DNA of 64,000 nucleotides. Source: Tropicimonas sp. IMCC34011 (GTDB lineage: Bacteria; Pseudomonadota; Alphaproteobacteria; Rhodobacterales; Rhodobacteraceae). Of this stretch, positions 18,401-26,646 are shown one piece after another (the stretch's first letter is position 1; every line of letters begins with the position of its first letter). The stretch covers positions 577,964 to 641,963 of the forward strand of contig NZ_QMEJ01000002.1 of NCBI RefSeq assembly GCF_003390865.1, in the 5' to 3' direction. The notes under the pieces were generated by a model. The model was not told where the DNA came from, did not search any database, and saw only the letters and a program-made list of their open reading frames with translations. The translations under genes were made by a program, and so were the position numbers.

Positions 18401-19426
18401 ATGATTACCCGCAGCATCCTGCTCGCCGGAACGGCGCTTTTCGCAGCAACGGGGGCTTTCGCGCAGGACCTCAACATCCAGACGTCGTTCAACGCCGGCG
18501 ACTTCTCGACGGAGTACCTGACCGAGGAGTGGCTGCCCGAGCTCGAGGAGCGCTCGGATGGCCGGATCACGATCACCCTGACGCCGAACGGCTCGGTCGT
18601 GCCGGCCCGCGAAACGCCCGAAGCCGTCGCGGCCGGCGTGATCGACGGGGATTTCACCTCGGTGAACTATTTCTCCGGCCTCGAACCCGCCTACGCGATC
18701 ATGGGAGACCTCATCTCCGGCTACGAGACGCCCCAGCAGATGCTGGACTTCTGCCGCGAGGGCGGCGGCGAGGCGATGATGCAGAAGGCGGCGGACGAGG
18801 TGACCGGCGGCGAGGTCCACGTGGTCGCCTGCGGTCCCTACTCGCGCGAGGCGCTCGTCGCCAACGTGCCGATCCGCACCTACGATGATCTGGCCGGCAA
18901 GAAGATCCGCTCCCCCGAGGGCCTCGCCGCCTCCGTGTTCCAGGCCGCCGGCGCCTCCCCGATCTCCATCCCGTTCTCCGAGGTCTTCGGCGCGCTGGAG
19001 AAGGGCATCGTCGACGCCGCCGACGCCTCCGCCTACGTCAACAACGACGCCACCGGCCTTCACGACGTCGCCCCCTACCCGCTCTATCCCGGCATCCACT
19101 CCATGCCCTCGATGCAGTTCACCGTGAGCGAGCGCATCTGGGAGGACATGTCCGCCGAGGATCAGGAGCTGCTGCGGACATGGTGGTACGACGCGATGTA
19201 CGCCATGGCCGAGGAAGTCGGCAAACAGGACCAGGAACTGGCCGAACGGGACGATGCGAGCGAGGAGATCGAGGTCATCGACTGGTCCGACGAGGATCGC
19301 ATGAAGCTCCGCGAGACCGCGCGAACCCAGTGGGAGGAGTTCGCGAAGAAGTCCGACCTCGCCCAGGAGGCGCTCGACGCGCACCTCGCCTATCTCACCG
19401 AGATCGGGCTGCTCGAGGCAGAGTAA
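18401..19426 (+). CDS. dctP: TRAP transporter substrate-binding protein (DctP), sugar-acid module
   Basis: The 341-residue periplasmic binding protein has a signal peptide over residues 1-21, ending GAFA-QD, and a DctP core with the KIRSPEG anion-site motif. ATG 18401 is preferred over ATG 18395 because GGAGGA at 18387-18392 is then well spaced. It heads an operon of dctP, dctQ, dctM, a tiny membrane gene, an IlvD/Edd dehydratase and an RraA-like lyase. That company suggests the ligand is an aldonate or related hydroxy acid. A short GC hairpin (19435-19461) after the stop may favour expression of this abundant subunit. Confidence 0.9.
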   Translation: MITRSILLAGTALFAATGAFAQDLNIQTSFNAGDFSTEYLTEEWLPELEERSDGRITITLTPNGSVVPARETPEAVAAGVIDGDFTSVNYFSGLEPAYAIMGDLISGYETPQQMLDFCREGGGEAMMQKAADEVTGGEVHVVACGPYSREALVANVPIRTYDDLAGKKIRSPEGLAASVFQAAGASPISIPFSEVFGALEKGIVDAADASAYVNNDATGLHDVAPYPLYPGIHSMPSMQFTVSERIWEDMSAEDQELLRTWWYDAMYAMAEEVGKQDQELAERDDASEEIEVIDWSDEDRMKLRETARTQWEEFAKKSDLAQEALDAHLAYLTEIGLLEAE

Positions 19427-19496
19427 GTCGTTCCCGCCGCGTCGCCTTTTCCCCGGCGGCGCGGCCCCTCCTCATCGCCATAGGAAGCCCGCGCCC

Positions 19497-20018
19497 ATGT
19501 CCCGCATCCTGGCGCGCTACGCCGACATCATGGACCGCATCAGCGTGTTCATCGGCCATAGCTGCGCGACCCTGATCTTTGCCTGCATCGGCGTCTCGGC
19601 TCTCGAGGTCGTCATGCGCTACGGCTTCGACAATCCGACAATCTGGTCCACCGAACTTGCGATGACGCTCTGCGCCGCGGCCTGGGTGCTCTCCGTCGGT
19701 TATGTCACGGAACGCAGCCGGCACATTTCGATCACCATGATGGAGCTGATCGTCGGGGACCGCGTCTGGCGGATCTTCCGGCTCATTCAGATGATCGTCT
19801 CGGCGGGGGCCATCTTCGTGCTGACCCTCGCGCTCTGGAATCCCGCGATCCGCGCCATCGAGCGCATGGAGCATACCGGCACGGCGCTGAACTCCATCCA
19901 GCCGGTGATCCTGAAGACCGCGATCGTCGCGGGCTGCATCCTCTACATCCTGCAGCTTCTCGCCAACATCATCCGCTGGGTTCAGGCCACCGAAGGGGAG
20001 CTCGCCCGTGGGCATTGA
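19497..20018 (+). CDS. dctQ: TRAP transporter small permease (DctQ)
   Basis: The 173-residue protein has four predicted transmembrane helices. The DctQ pattern EVVMRYGFDNPTIWSTELA is on the first loop. It is the small membrane subunit of the TRAP complex with the adjacent dctM and dctP. It overlaps the GTG start of dctM by 11 nt, so the two subunits are translationally coupled. Confidence 0.88.
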   Translation: MSRILARYADIMDRISVFIGHSCATLIFACIGVSALEVVMRYGFDNPTIWSTELAMTLCAAAWVLSVGYVTERSRHISITMMELIVGDRVWRIFRLIQMIVSAGAIFVLTLALWNPAIRAIERMEHTGTALNSIQPVILKTAIVAGCILYILQLLANIIRWVQATEGELARGH

Positions 20019-21324
20019 ATACATCACCCTTCTGATCGTCCTGTCGCTCCTGGCGCTGATGGCGATCGGCATCCCGCTCGGCATCACGACGCTGACCGTC
20101 TCGCTGGCGACCGCCATCCTCTACTTCGGCGAGCGTGCGGGCTTCTTCATCGTCGCTGCGAATGTCAGCGAGGTCCTGCACAAGTACGAACTGATCGCGG
20201 TGCCGTTCTTCGTCTTCATGGCAAACGTGCTCGAACGATCGGGGATCGCCGAAAGCCTCTTCAACTCGATGGCCATCGCCGGAGGGCGCTTCCGCGGCTC
20301 CGTCGGGGTTCAGACATGCATCGTCGCCGTCCTTCTGGCCGCGATGTCCGGCATCATGGGCGGCGAGATCGTCATGCTCGGCCTGATCGCCCTGCCCCAG
20401 ATGATGCGTCTCGGCTACGACCGGAAGCTCTCCATCGGCATCATCTGCGCCGCGGGGGCCCTGGCTACGCTCATCCCGCCCTCGGTCGTGCTGATCGTCT
20501 ACGGCCTCGCCGCGCAGGTCTCGATCACCAACCTCTTCATGGCGTCCGCCGTGCCGGGACTGATCCTCGCCTCGCTCTACATCACCTACATCCTGATCCG
20601 CGTCCGGATCACGCCGTCCATGGCGCCAATCTACGACATTCCCGAAACCGGGGAGCCGTTCTTCCGGCGGATGCGCCACCTCAAGGGCGTGATCCTGCCC
20701 GGCATCCTGATCGGTTCGGTCCTCGGCGTCATCTATTCGGGCATCGCCACGGTCACCGAAGCGGCGGCCATCGGCGCTGTCGGCGCGCTCGTCGTCGCCG
20801 CGGCGCGGGGGGAGCTGAACTGGATCATGGCGCGGGACGCGATGCGCCAGACGGTTCTCACCGTCGGCTCCATCATCTGGCTCGTCCTCGGCGCGGTCTC
20901 CCTCATCGGGATCTACAACCGGATCGGCGGCGGCGAATTCCTTCGCGGCATCCTGACCGGTCTCGATATCGCGCCGATCATGGTCATCGTCGTCATGATG
21001 CTCATCGTGATGGTGCTCGGCACCTTCCTCGAATGGATCGCGATCATCTTCATCACCGTGCCTATCTTCGCGCCCGTGGTCGAGGATCTCGGCTTCGACC
21101 CGGTGTGGTTCGGGGTTCTCTTCGCGATGAACATCCAGATGTACTACCTGTCCCCGCCCTTCGGACCTGCCTGCTTCTTCCTGAAATCCGTGGCGCCGAA
21201 GGAGATAGAATTGCAGGAGATCTTCCTCGCCGTGCTGCCCTTCATCGCGCTGCAGGCGGTCGGTCTGTTCCTCGTACTGTTCTTCCCGCAAATCGCCATG
21301 TGGCTGCCCAACCTGCTGAACTGA
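20008..21324 (+). CDS. dctM: TRAP transporter large permease (DctM)
   Basis: The 438-residue membrane protein has DctM family motifs such as AVPFFVFMANVLERSGI, GALATLIPPSVVLI and SPPFGPACFFLKSV. It starts with GTG at 20008 inside the end of dctQ. It forms the sodium-coupled channel for the ligand delivered by the DctP protein at 18401. It belongs to the larger, FcbT3/DctM-like branch whose last loop reads PPFG rather than PPVG. Confidence 0.92.
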   Translation: MGIEYITLLIVLSLLALMAIGIPLGITTLTVSLATAILYFGERAGFFIVAANVSEVLHKYELIAVPFFVFMANVLERSGIAESLFNSMAIAGGRFRGSVGVQTCIVAVLLAAMSGIMGGEIVMLGLIALPQMMRLGYDRKLSIGIICAAGALATLIPPSVVLIVYGLAAQVSITNLFMASAVPGLILASLYITYILIRVRITPSMAPIYDIPETGEPFFRRMRHLKGVILPGILIGSVLGVIYSGIATVTEAAAIGAVGALVVAAARGELNWIMARDAMRQTVLTVGSIIWLVLGAVSLIGIYNRIGGGEFLRGILTGLDIAPIMVIVVMMLIVMVLGTFLEWIAIIFITVPIFAPVVEDLGFDPVWFGVLFAMNIQMYYLSPPFGPACFFLKSVAPKEIELQEIFLAVLPFIALQAVGLFLVLFFPQIAMWLPNLLN

Positions 21325-21338
21325 GGAGGGAAAACGTC

Positions 21339-21506
21339 ATGACACCCGACCACGATCTCACCCGGGGCGACGAGGATATCGACCCACGCGCCTTCGAGCG
21401 GCGGGAGAAGGATCCGCGGGAGCCGAGCTTCGGCTCCTGGCCCGAACTCGCCGGCCTCGTCTTCGCGATCCTGCTGACCTGGCTCATCTTCGCATTCGTG
21501 GAGTAG
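21339..21506 (+). CDS. Small single-span membrane protein of the TRAP operon
   Basis: The 55-residue protein has a polar, charged N-terminal half (DLTRGDEDIDPRAFERREKD) and one C-terminal transmembrane helix (ELAGLVFAILLTWLIFAFVE). GGAGGG lies 9 nt before the ATG, stronger than many sites in this operon, so translation is likely. It sits between dctM and the dehydratase, ending 4 nt before the next gene. No family is recognised. It may assist the TRAP membrane subunits, which is inference. Confidence 0.7.
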   Translation: MTPDHDLTRGDEDIDPRAFERREKDPREPSFGSWPELAGLVFAILLTWLIFAFVE

Positions 21507-21510
21507 ACGG

Positions 21511-23244
21511 ATGACCCGCAAGACCAAGGACCAGCTGCGCTCCGCGCGCTGGTTCGCTCCCGACGACCTCCGCAGCTTCGGCCATCGCAGCCGCCTGATG
21601 CAGCTCGGCTACGGCGAGGAGGATTTCATGGGCAAGCCGCTCATCGGCATCCTCAACACCTGGTCCGAGATCAATTCGTGCCACAGCCACTTCCGCGAGC
21701 GGGCGCAGGACGTGAAGCGCGGCGTCCTCCAGGCGGGGGGGTTCGCGCTCGAGATGCCGGCCCTGTCGGTGGACGAGAGCTTCACCAAACCGACCTCGAT
21801 GCTCTACCGCAACATGCTCGCGATGGAGACCGAGGAGATGATCCGCTCCCACCCGTTCGACGGCGTGGTGCTGATGGGCGGTTGCGACAAGACCACCCCC
21901 GGCCTCGTCATGGGCGCGATCACCGCTGGCATCCCGATGATCTACCTGCCGGCCGGGCCGATGCTGCGCGGGCACTACGCGGGCCGCATCCTCGGCTCCG
22001 GCTCCGATGCCTGGAAGTTCTGGGACGAGCGGCGCGCCGGAAAGATCACGGACGCCGAGTGGCTCGGCGTCCAGGGCGGGATCGCGCGGTCCGCCGGAAC
22101 ATGCATGACCATGGGCACCGCCTCCACCATGACGGCCATCGCCGACGCGATGGGCCTGACCCTGCCCGGTGCCTCCTCGATCCCGGCCCCCGATGCGGGC
22201 CACCAGCGCATGTCCGCGGAGTGCGGACGGCGGATAGTGGACATGGTCTGGGAGGACCTTGGCCCCGAGCGGATCATCACCGACGGCGCGGTCCGCAATG
22301 CCGCCATCGTCGCCATGGCCACCGGATGCTCGACGAATGCCGTCGTCCACCTCATCGCCATGGCCCGCCGCGCCGGCGTCGATTTCACGCTCGACGATCT
22401 GGACGAACTCGGCCGCACGACCCCGCTCATCGCGAATGTCCGCCCCTCGGGGCAGGACTACCTGATGGAGGACTTCTTCTATGCCGGCGGCCTGCGCGCC
22501 CTGATGAAACGGCTCGAGGACCGGCTCGATACATCCTGCCTCACCGTCACCGGCCGCACGATGGGGGAGAACCTCGAAGGCGCCGAGGTCTACAATGACG
22601 ACGTGATCCGGCCGCTGTCGAACCCCGTCTACAAGGAAGGATCGCTTGCAGTCCTGCGCGGCAACCTCGCGCCCTCCGGCGCCGTCATCAAACCCGCCGC
22701 CTGCGATCCGAAGTTCCACGTCCACGAAGGCCCGGCGCTCGTCTTCGACAGCTACCCGGAAATGAAGGAGGCGGTGAACGACCCCGATCTCGACGTCACC
22801 CCGGACCACGTCATGGTGCTGCGCAATGCAGGTCCTCTCGGCGGTCCCGGCTTTCCCGAATGGGGGATGCTGCCGATCCCGACAGCTCTCGTGAAGCAGG
22901 GCCACAGGGACATGCTGCGGATCTCGGATGCGCGCATGTCCGGCACCTCCTACGGCGCCTGCGTGCTCCATGTCGCCCCCGAAAGCTATGTGGGCGGGCC
23001 GCTGGCCCTTCTGCAGACGGGAGACATCGTCAGGCTCGATCTTCCGAACCGCCGTCTCGACATGCTGGTGGAGGAAGACGAGCTGGAACGCCGCCGCGCC
23101 GCCTGGGTCCGGCCAGACCCCCGCTTTCAGCGCGGCTGGGGCTGGATGTTCTCCAACCACGTGACCCAGGCCGATACCGGCTGCGACTTCGACTACCTCG
23201 AGCGCGGCCACGGCCCGGCCGCGGGCGAGCCCGATATCTTCTGA
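21511..23244 (+). CDS. IlvD/Edd-family dehydratase, sugar-acid (L-arabonate/D-xylonate-like)
   Basis: The 577-residue iron-sulfur dehydratase belongs to the IlvD/Edd family. The cluster cysteines are C57 (NSCHSH), C125 (GGCDKT) and C198 (GTCMTMGTAS). Length and the N-terminal RSARWFAP pattern resemble pentonate dehydratases such as L-arabonate/D-xylonate dehydratase rather than dihydroxyacid dehydratase. The expected reaction is loss of water from an aldonate to a 2-keto-3-deoxy acid. The gene stop overlaps the next start (TGATG). TRAP genes upstream provide uptake, and an RraA-like lyase follows. Confidence 0.88.
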   Translation: MTRKTKDQLRSARWFAPDDLRSFGHRSRLMQLGYGEEDFMGKPLIGILNTWSEINSCHSHFRERAQDVKRGVLQAGGFALEMPALSVDESFTKPTSMLYRNMLAMETEEMIRSHPFDGVVLMGGCDKTTPGLVMGAITAGIPMIYLPAGPMLRGHYAGRILGSGSDAWKFWDERRAGKITDAEWLGVQGGIARSAGTCMTMGTASTMTAIADAMGLTLPGASSIPAPDAGHQRMSAECGRRIVDMVWEDLGPERIITDGAVRNAAIVAMATGCSTNAVVHLIAMARRAGVDFTLDDLDELGRTTPLIANVRPSGQDYLMEDFFYAGGLRALMKRLEDRLDTSCLTVTGRTMGENLEGAEVYNDDVIRPLSNPVYKEGSLAVLRGNLAPSGAVIKPAACDPKFHVHEGPALVFDSYPEMKEAVNDPDLDVTPDHVMVLRNAGPLGGPGFPEWGMLPIPTALVKQGHRDMLRISDARMSGTSYGACVLHVAPESYVGGPLALLQTGDIVRLDLPNRRLDMLVEEDELERRRAAWVRPDPRFQRGWGWMFSNHVTQADTGCDFDYLERGHGPAAGEPDIF

Positions 23245-24017
23245 TGGACAAAGCGTCCGCCCACCCCGCCGACCCCCATAGAGCCGAAGGACCCGCCGTG
23301 AGCGATCTGACAGAAGCCACCCGCACCAAACTGACGAACGTCTCCGTCGCAACGCTTGCCACGGCCCTCTACAAGCGCGGCCTGCGCAACCAGGTGATCC
23401 AGGGCGTCCACCCCGTCGCCCCGAAGGGCCGCAACATGGTCGGTCCGGCCTTCACCCTGCGCTACATGCCTGCGCGGGAGGATCGCAACGAGCTCTCCGT
23501 CTTCCGCAATCCCGATCATCCCCAGCGGGTCGCCATCGAAACCTGCCCCGAGGGGCATGTCCTCGTGATGGACAGCCGCAAGGATGCGCGCGCGGCCTCC
23601 GCCGGGGATATCCTGATCACGCGGCTGATGGTGCGCGGGGGCGCCGGTGTGGTGTCGGATGGCGGCTTCAGGGATGCCGCGACGATCGGCGGGCTCGAGA
23701 TTCCCGCCTACCATTCCCGCCCCTCCAGCCCCACCAACCTCGTCCTCCACGAGGCCATCGACATCAACGTGCCCATCGGCTGTGGCGATGTCGCGGTGTT
23801 TCCGGGGGACGTCGTGGTCGGAGACGACGACTGCGTCATCGTGATTCCAGCCCACATGGCCGACGAGGTGGCGGATGAGGCGGTCGAGATGACGGCCTAC
23901 GAGGATTTCGTGACCGAGCAGGTGAAGGGCGGCGAGACCATCATCGGCCTCTACCCGCGCACGAAGGACGAGCACCTGGCGAGCTTCGAGGCCTGGCGGG
24001 CAAAGAACGGCCGCTGA
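23244..24017 (+). CDS. RraA-family lyase of the sugar-acid operon
   Basis: The 257-residue RraA-fold protein has the metal/substrate signature GDIL followed by SDGGFRD, so it is likely a pyruvate-type aldolase or decarboxylase. It is coupled to the dehydratase by a TGATG overlap. A GTG at 23298 is an alternative start that would give a length closer to the paralogue at 225-950. In this operon it could cleave the 2-keto-3-deoxy acid made by the dehydratase, which is inference from context. Two hairpins follow before the convergent copper genes. Confidence 0.82.
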   Translation: MDKASAHPADPHRAEGPAVSDLTEATRTKLTNVSVATLATALYKRGLRNQVIQGVHPVAPKGRNMVGPAFTLRYMPAREDRNELSVFRNPDHPQRVAIETCPEGHVLVMDSRKDARAASAGDILITRLMVRGGAGVVSDGGFRDAATIGGLEIPAYHSRPSSPTNLVLHEAIDINVPIGCGDVAVFPGDVVVGDDDCVIVIPAHMADEVADEAVEMTAYEDFVTEQVKGGETIIGLYPRTKDEHLASFEAWRAKNGR

Positions 24018-24072
24018 TATTGCGCCGGGATCACCCTCGGCAGGTGCGGCCATTCCCCGGACTGCGTGATCG

Positions 24073-24131
24073 CGGCCCCTTGGGGGCCGTGACCGGGTGA
24101 TGAATTGCCGGAGCCGGGGGTTACTCCCCGG
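24073..24131. terminator. Two GC hairpins between convergent operons
   Basis: CGGCCCC/GGGGCCG (24073-24079 and 24083-24089) has a 7-bp stem. CCGGGG/CCCCGG (24114-24119 and 24126-24131) has a 6-bp stem. Both lie in the 128-bp gap between the plus-strand RraA-like gene and the minus-strand copper gene. Neither has a clear T-run, so they are only probable terminators. Confidence 0.45.
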
Positions 24132-24145
24132 ACCGGACGTGACTC

Positions 24146-25123
24146 TCAGTGGTGCGTGTGCTCGCCGTGTCCGTCATGGCCGCCGCGCTGGCGGGAGACG
24201 ATCGGCAGGGTCAGGGTGACGTCGCCGGCCTCCTCGAAGGTCAGCGTGACTTCGGCGCTCTCGCCTTCGGACAGGGGGCCTTCGAGGTCCATCAGCATGA
24301 TGTGAAGGCCGCCCGGCTCCAGCGTCACGGTCTCTCCCGCGGGGATGGAGAGGCCACCCTCCACTTCACGCATCCGCATCACGTCTCCGTCCATGCTCAT
24401 CTCGTGCACCTCGCCGCGCCGCGAGACCGACGAGCTGACGGAGATCAGGACGTCATCCGTCTCGCCGGTGTTCGCGACGGTCATGTAGCCGCCCGCGACG
24501 GGCTGGTTCGGCGCGGTGGCCTGAAGGCTCGCGCCGGTGATACGCAGATCCCCGACCGAAGCGGCATCTCCTTCCGCGGCGCCATGGCTGTGACCGTGAT
24601 GCCCATGATCGTCTTCGCCCGCGACCAGGGTGAGGAACGGAGCGGGGTTCGGCACGTCGTGTCCTGAGCCGCCCGTGTCGGTCCAGTCCGCCGTGCCCGT
24701 CGCGCAGGTCTGCACCGCCGGGAAGTACATCGCCTTGCCCGCGGCCTCGTCCGGCCCGACCGTGCCGCGCAGGGTGAACTCGTCGTAATACGCATCGGGC
24801 AGATCGCCGCCCGACCAGGTGACGACCCGGACGCCCTCCGTCATTTCGGTGCCGTGGTTATTGAAGGGCACGTCATAGGCACCGGTTTCGGTCGAGAGGC
24901 TCCAGCCCGCCTTCGGCATGGGTTTGACGTTGTAGAACCCGTCAGGGATCTCGATGCGCACGTCGTTGGTGGCCTCACCGTCGCAGCCATGCGGCACGCG
25001 GAGGGTGATCTTGGTGGTAGAGCCGATGGCGGCCTCGCTCTGCTCGAGCGTGGCGTGCGCGAACGCGGCGCCGGACATCAGGGAAAGGGCCGCAGAGGCG
25101 GCAAGAGTGGTCTTGGCAAACAT
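24146..25123 (-). CDS. YcnI-PCuAC fusion copper chaperone
   Basis: The 325-residue exported protein joins two copper-binding domains. After the signal peptide, cleaved at AFA-HATL, H23 becomes the N-terminus, as in the single-histidine copper brace of YcnI (DUF1775, about 23-165). A His-rich linker (HGHHGHSHG) leads to a PCu(A)C domain (about 190-305) with the H-x-M ... M and HIM ligands (VHEMSMDGDVMRM, GGLHIML). The tail is again His-rich. It should receive periplasmic Cu(I)/Cu(II) for cytochrome oxidase assembly. It lies downstream of a DUF2946 gene and a hairpin. Confidence 0.9.
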   Translation of the reverse strand: MFAKTTLAASAALSLMSGAAFAHATLEQSEAAIGSTTKITLRVPHGCDGEATNDVRIEIPDGFYNVKPMPKAGWSLSTETGAYDVPFNNHGTEMTEGVRVVTWSGGDLPDAYYDEFTLRGTVGPDEAAGKAMYFPAVQTCATGTADWTDTGGSGHDVPNPAPFLTLVAGEDDHGHHGHSHGAAEGDAASVGDLRITGASLQATAPNQPVAGGYMTVANTGETDDVLISVSSSVSRRGEVHEMSMDGDVMRMREVEGGLSIPAGETVTLEPGGLHIMLMDLEGPLSEGESAEVTLTFEEAGDVTLTLPIVSRQRGGHDGHGEHTHH

Positions 25124-25134
25124 GTCTGTCTCCG

Positions 25135-25168
25135 AAAAAGCGGATCGGCGCGGGGTTCGTCCCGCACC
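25135..25168 (-). promoter_or_regulatory. Leader hairpin with T-run before the YcnI-PCuAC gene
   Basis: On the minus strand GGTGCGGG and CCCGCGCC (25168-25147) form an 8-bp stem with one G-T pair. Seven nucleotides later comes TTTTT (25139-25135), and then the GGAGA ribosome site of the copper chaperone gene. It could be an attenuator or a structure opened by ribosomes stalled on the upstream DUF2946 cistron. Confidence 0.5.
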
Positions 25169-25218
25169 AGGTTCGGGATGACCCGGAGCCCGTTGATCGG
25201 GCGGGGCCTCTGGGAAGA

Positions 25219-25593
25219 TCAGACGTGGCGGGGCGGCCCGCGGGCGGAGACATGTGCGCCAAGATGCTGCGGGCCGCGCAAGAGATCGCGCCCCCGCGCC
25301 GCCTCGTCCGCCCAGGCCAATCGATGCGCGGCAAAGGGGCCTTCGAGGCGCGGCGGATGGGGCACCTTGTGGCAGAACGGGCAGTCATGGTCATGGGCCG
25401 CACCGGCGTGACCGCCATGATCCTCGTGGTCCTCGCAGATCGTCAGGACGTCCGCCCCGAAGGTCTGCAGCGCCATCTGCCGCTCGATTGCCTTGCCGTC
25501 CGGCGCCATCTGCACGGCCGAGACGACGCTCATGCTCGCCAGGAGCAGGGCGACGAGACCGGCGGTGAAGATGCGGGCGGCGGCACGGATCAT
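25219..25593 (-). CDS. DUF2946-type small protein, possible copper-sensing leader cistron
   Basis: The 124-residue protein has an N-terminal hydrophobic segment (residues 8-27), a His/Asp-rich stretch (HEDHGGHAGAAHDHD), a CPFC dithiol at 71-74 and a C-terminus ending ARGPPRHV. DUF2946 proteins of Bordetella (CruR) and Rhodobacter (CutF) are copper-responsive upstream cistrons. They use a Cys motif and a proline-containing end to control translation of the next gene. Here the next gene, 95 nt on, is a copper chaperone. The start is uncertain (ATG 25593, or GTG 25647). DUF2946 membership is by motif recognition. Confidence 0.65.
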   Translation of the reverse strand: MIRAAARIFTAGLVALLLASMSVVSAVQMAPDGKAIERQMALQTFGADVLTICEDHEDHGGHAGAAHDHDCPFCHKVPHPPRLEGPFAAHRLAWADEAARGRDLLRGPQHLGAHVSARGPPRHV

Positions 25594-25774
25594 GACCGGA
25601 GGTGTCGCCGCGGATGACGCGCCTGTCAAAGTGCATCTCTGTCGCACCTCCCTTTCTGCCGCTGCCGAGGCCGCCCGGTGCTCCGGAACGACAGCGGACC
25701 CTCAGTGTTGGGAGGCGACAGGCAGGGCGCGGGCCGGATCGGCGGCAGCGGGATCTGCAGACGGGGAGACAACC

Positions 25775-26503
25775 ATGAGCATGAAACGCATTCTCGGCAC
25801 GATGCTGGCCACACGGATGGCCGGTCGCGGGCGGAGCCGGGGAGCCCTCGGCTCCGCGGCCGCGCTCGGGCTGTTCGGTGCGCGGCGGCGCAAGCGGGGC
25901 GGCCTCGGCGGCAAGCTCGGCCTCGCCGCCCTCGGTTACATGGCTTACCAGGCCTACAAGGACAGCCAGTCGAAGCGGCCGCAAACCGCCGGTCACACCG
26001 CATCCTCCGGCTCGGGCGGCGGACTGATCGACAAGCTCCGGGACACGGCGAACGACTTCCTCGCCGGCGGCGCATCGGCTGCGGGCGGCGGAGCCCATGG
26101 GTATGGCGATGTCGATCCCCAGGACATGAGCGAGGGCGAAGCGGCGGCCGAGCGGTTCAGCGAGGACGAGGCCCTCCTGATGATCCGCGCCATGGTCACC
26201 GCCGCCTATGCCGACGGCGCGCTCTCGCAGGACGAGAGGGGCAGGATCATGCGGGCCATCGAGGATGCGGACGCGACGCCGCAGGACCGGCAGATCATGG
26301 AGCGCGAAATCGCCAATCCAAAGCCTCTCGACGCGCTTCTGGCGGAGGTGAACGATGCCGAGACCGCCGGAGAGTTCTATCTGGCGTCCCGCGCAGCCAT
26401 CGACGGCGACAGCCCGGCGGACCGCGCCTACCTCGCCGATCTGCGCCGCCGGCTGAACCTGTCTGAGGAGGAGGCCATCGAGGCCGACGAGATCGCCTCC
26501 TGA
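25775..26503 (+). CDS. DUF533 / TerB-like inner-membrane protein
   Basis: The 242-residue protein has a basic, glycine-rich N-terminus with a hydrophobic patch (GGLGGKLGLAALGYMAYQAY). A low-complexity linker leads to a helical TerB-like domain over about 125-240 (EDEALLMIRAMVTAAYADGALSQDER). This is the YebE/DUF533 architecture, linked in other bacteria to envelope stress. Function is not known. GGGGAGA precedes the ATG. It is divergent from the copper locus. Confidence 0.8.
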   Translation: MSMKRILGTMLATRMAGRGRSRGALGSAAALGLFGARRRKRGGLGGKLGLAALGYMAYQAYKDSQSKRPQTAGHTASSGSGGGLIDKLRDTANDFLAGGASAAGGGAHGYGDVDPQDMSEGEAAAERFSEDEALLMIRAMVTAAYADGALSQDERGRIMRAIEDADATPQDRQIMEREIANPKPLDALLAEVNDAETAGEFYLASRAAIDGDSPADRAYLADLRRRLNLSEEEAIEADEIAS

Positions 26504-26646
26504 CGGGTCCGCACGCCTACAGCGTGGCACGGACGTCGCAGAGAGGCGTTGAACCGCGCGGGAGTTCAGATTCATTAGCGCATCGTTAGGGTTTTTCGGG
26601 CTAGGACCACCCAACTTGATCTCTCGCGTCCAGCAAGGCCCCTGTC

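Noticed and set aside
19969..21291. 440-residue minus-strand frame opposite dctM
   Set aside because: Extreme Asp/Glu/His/Arg composition without a fold signal; it mirrors the hydrophobic codons of dctM.
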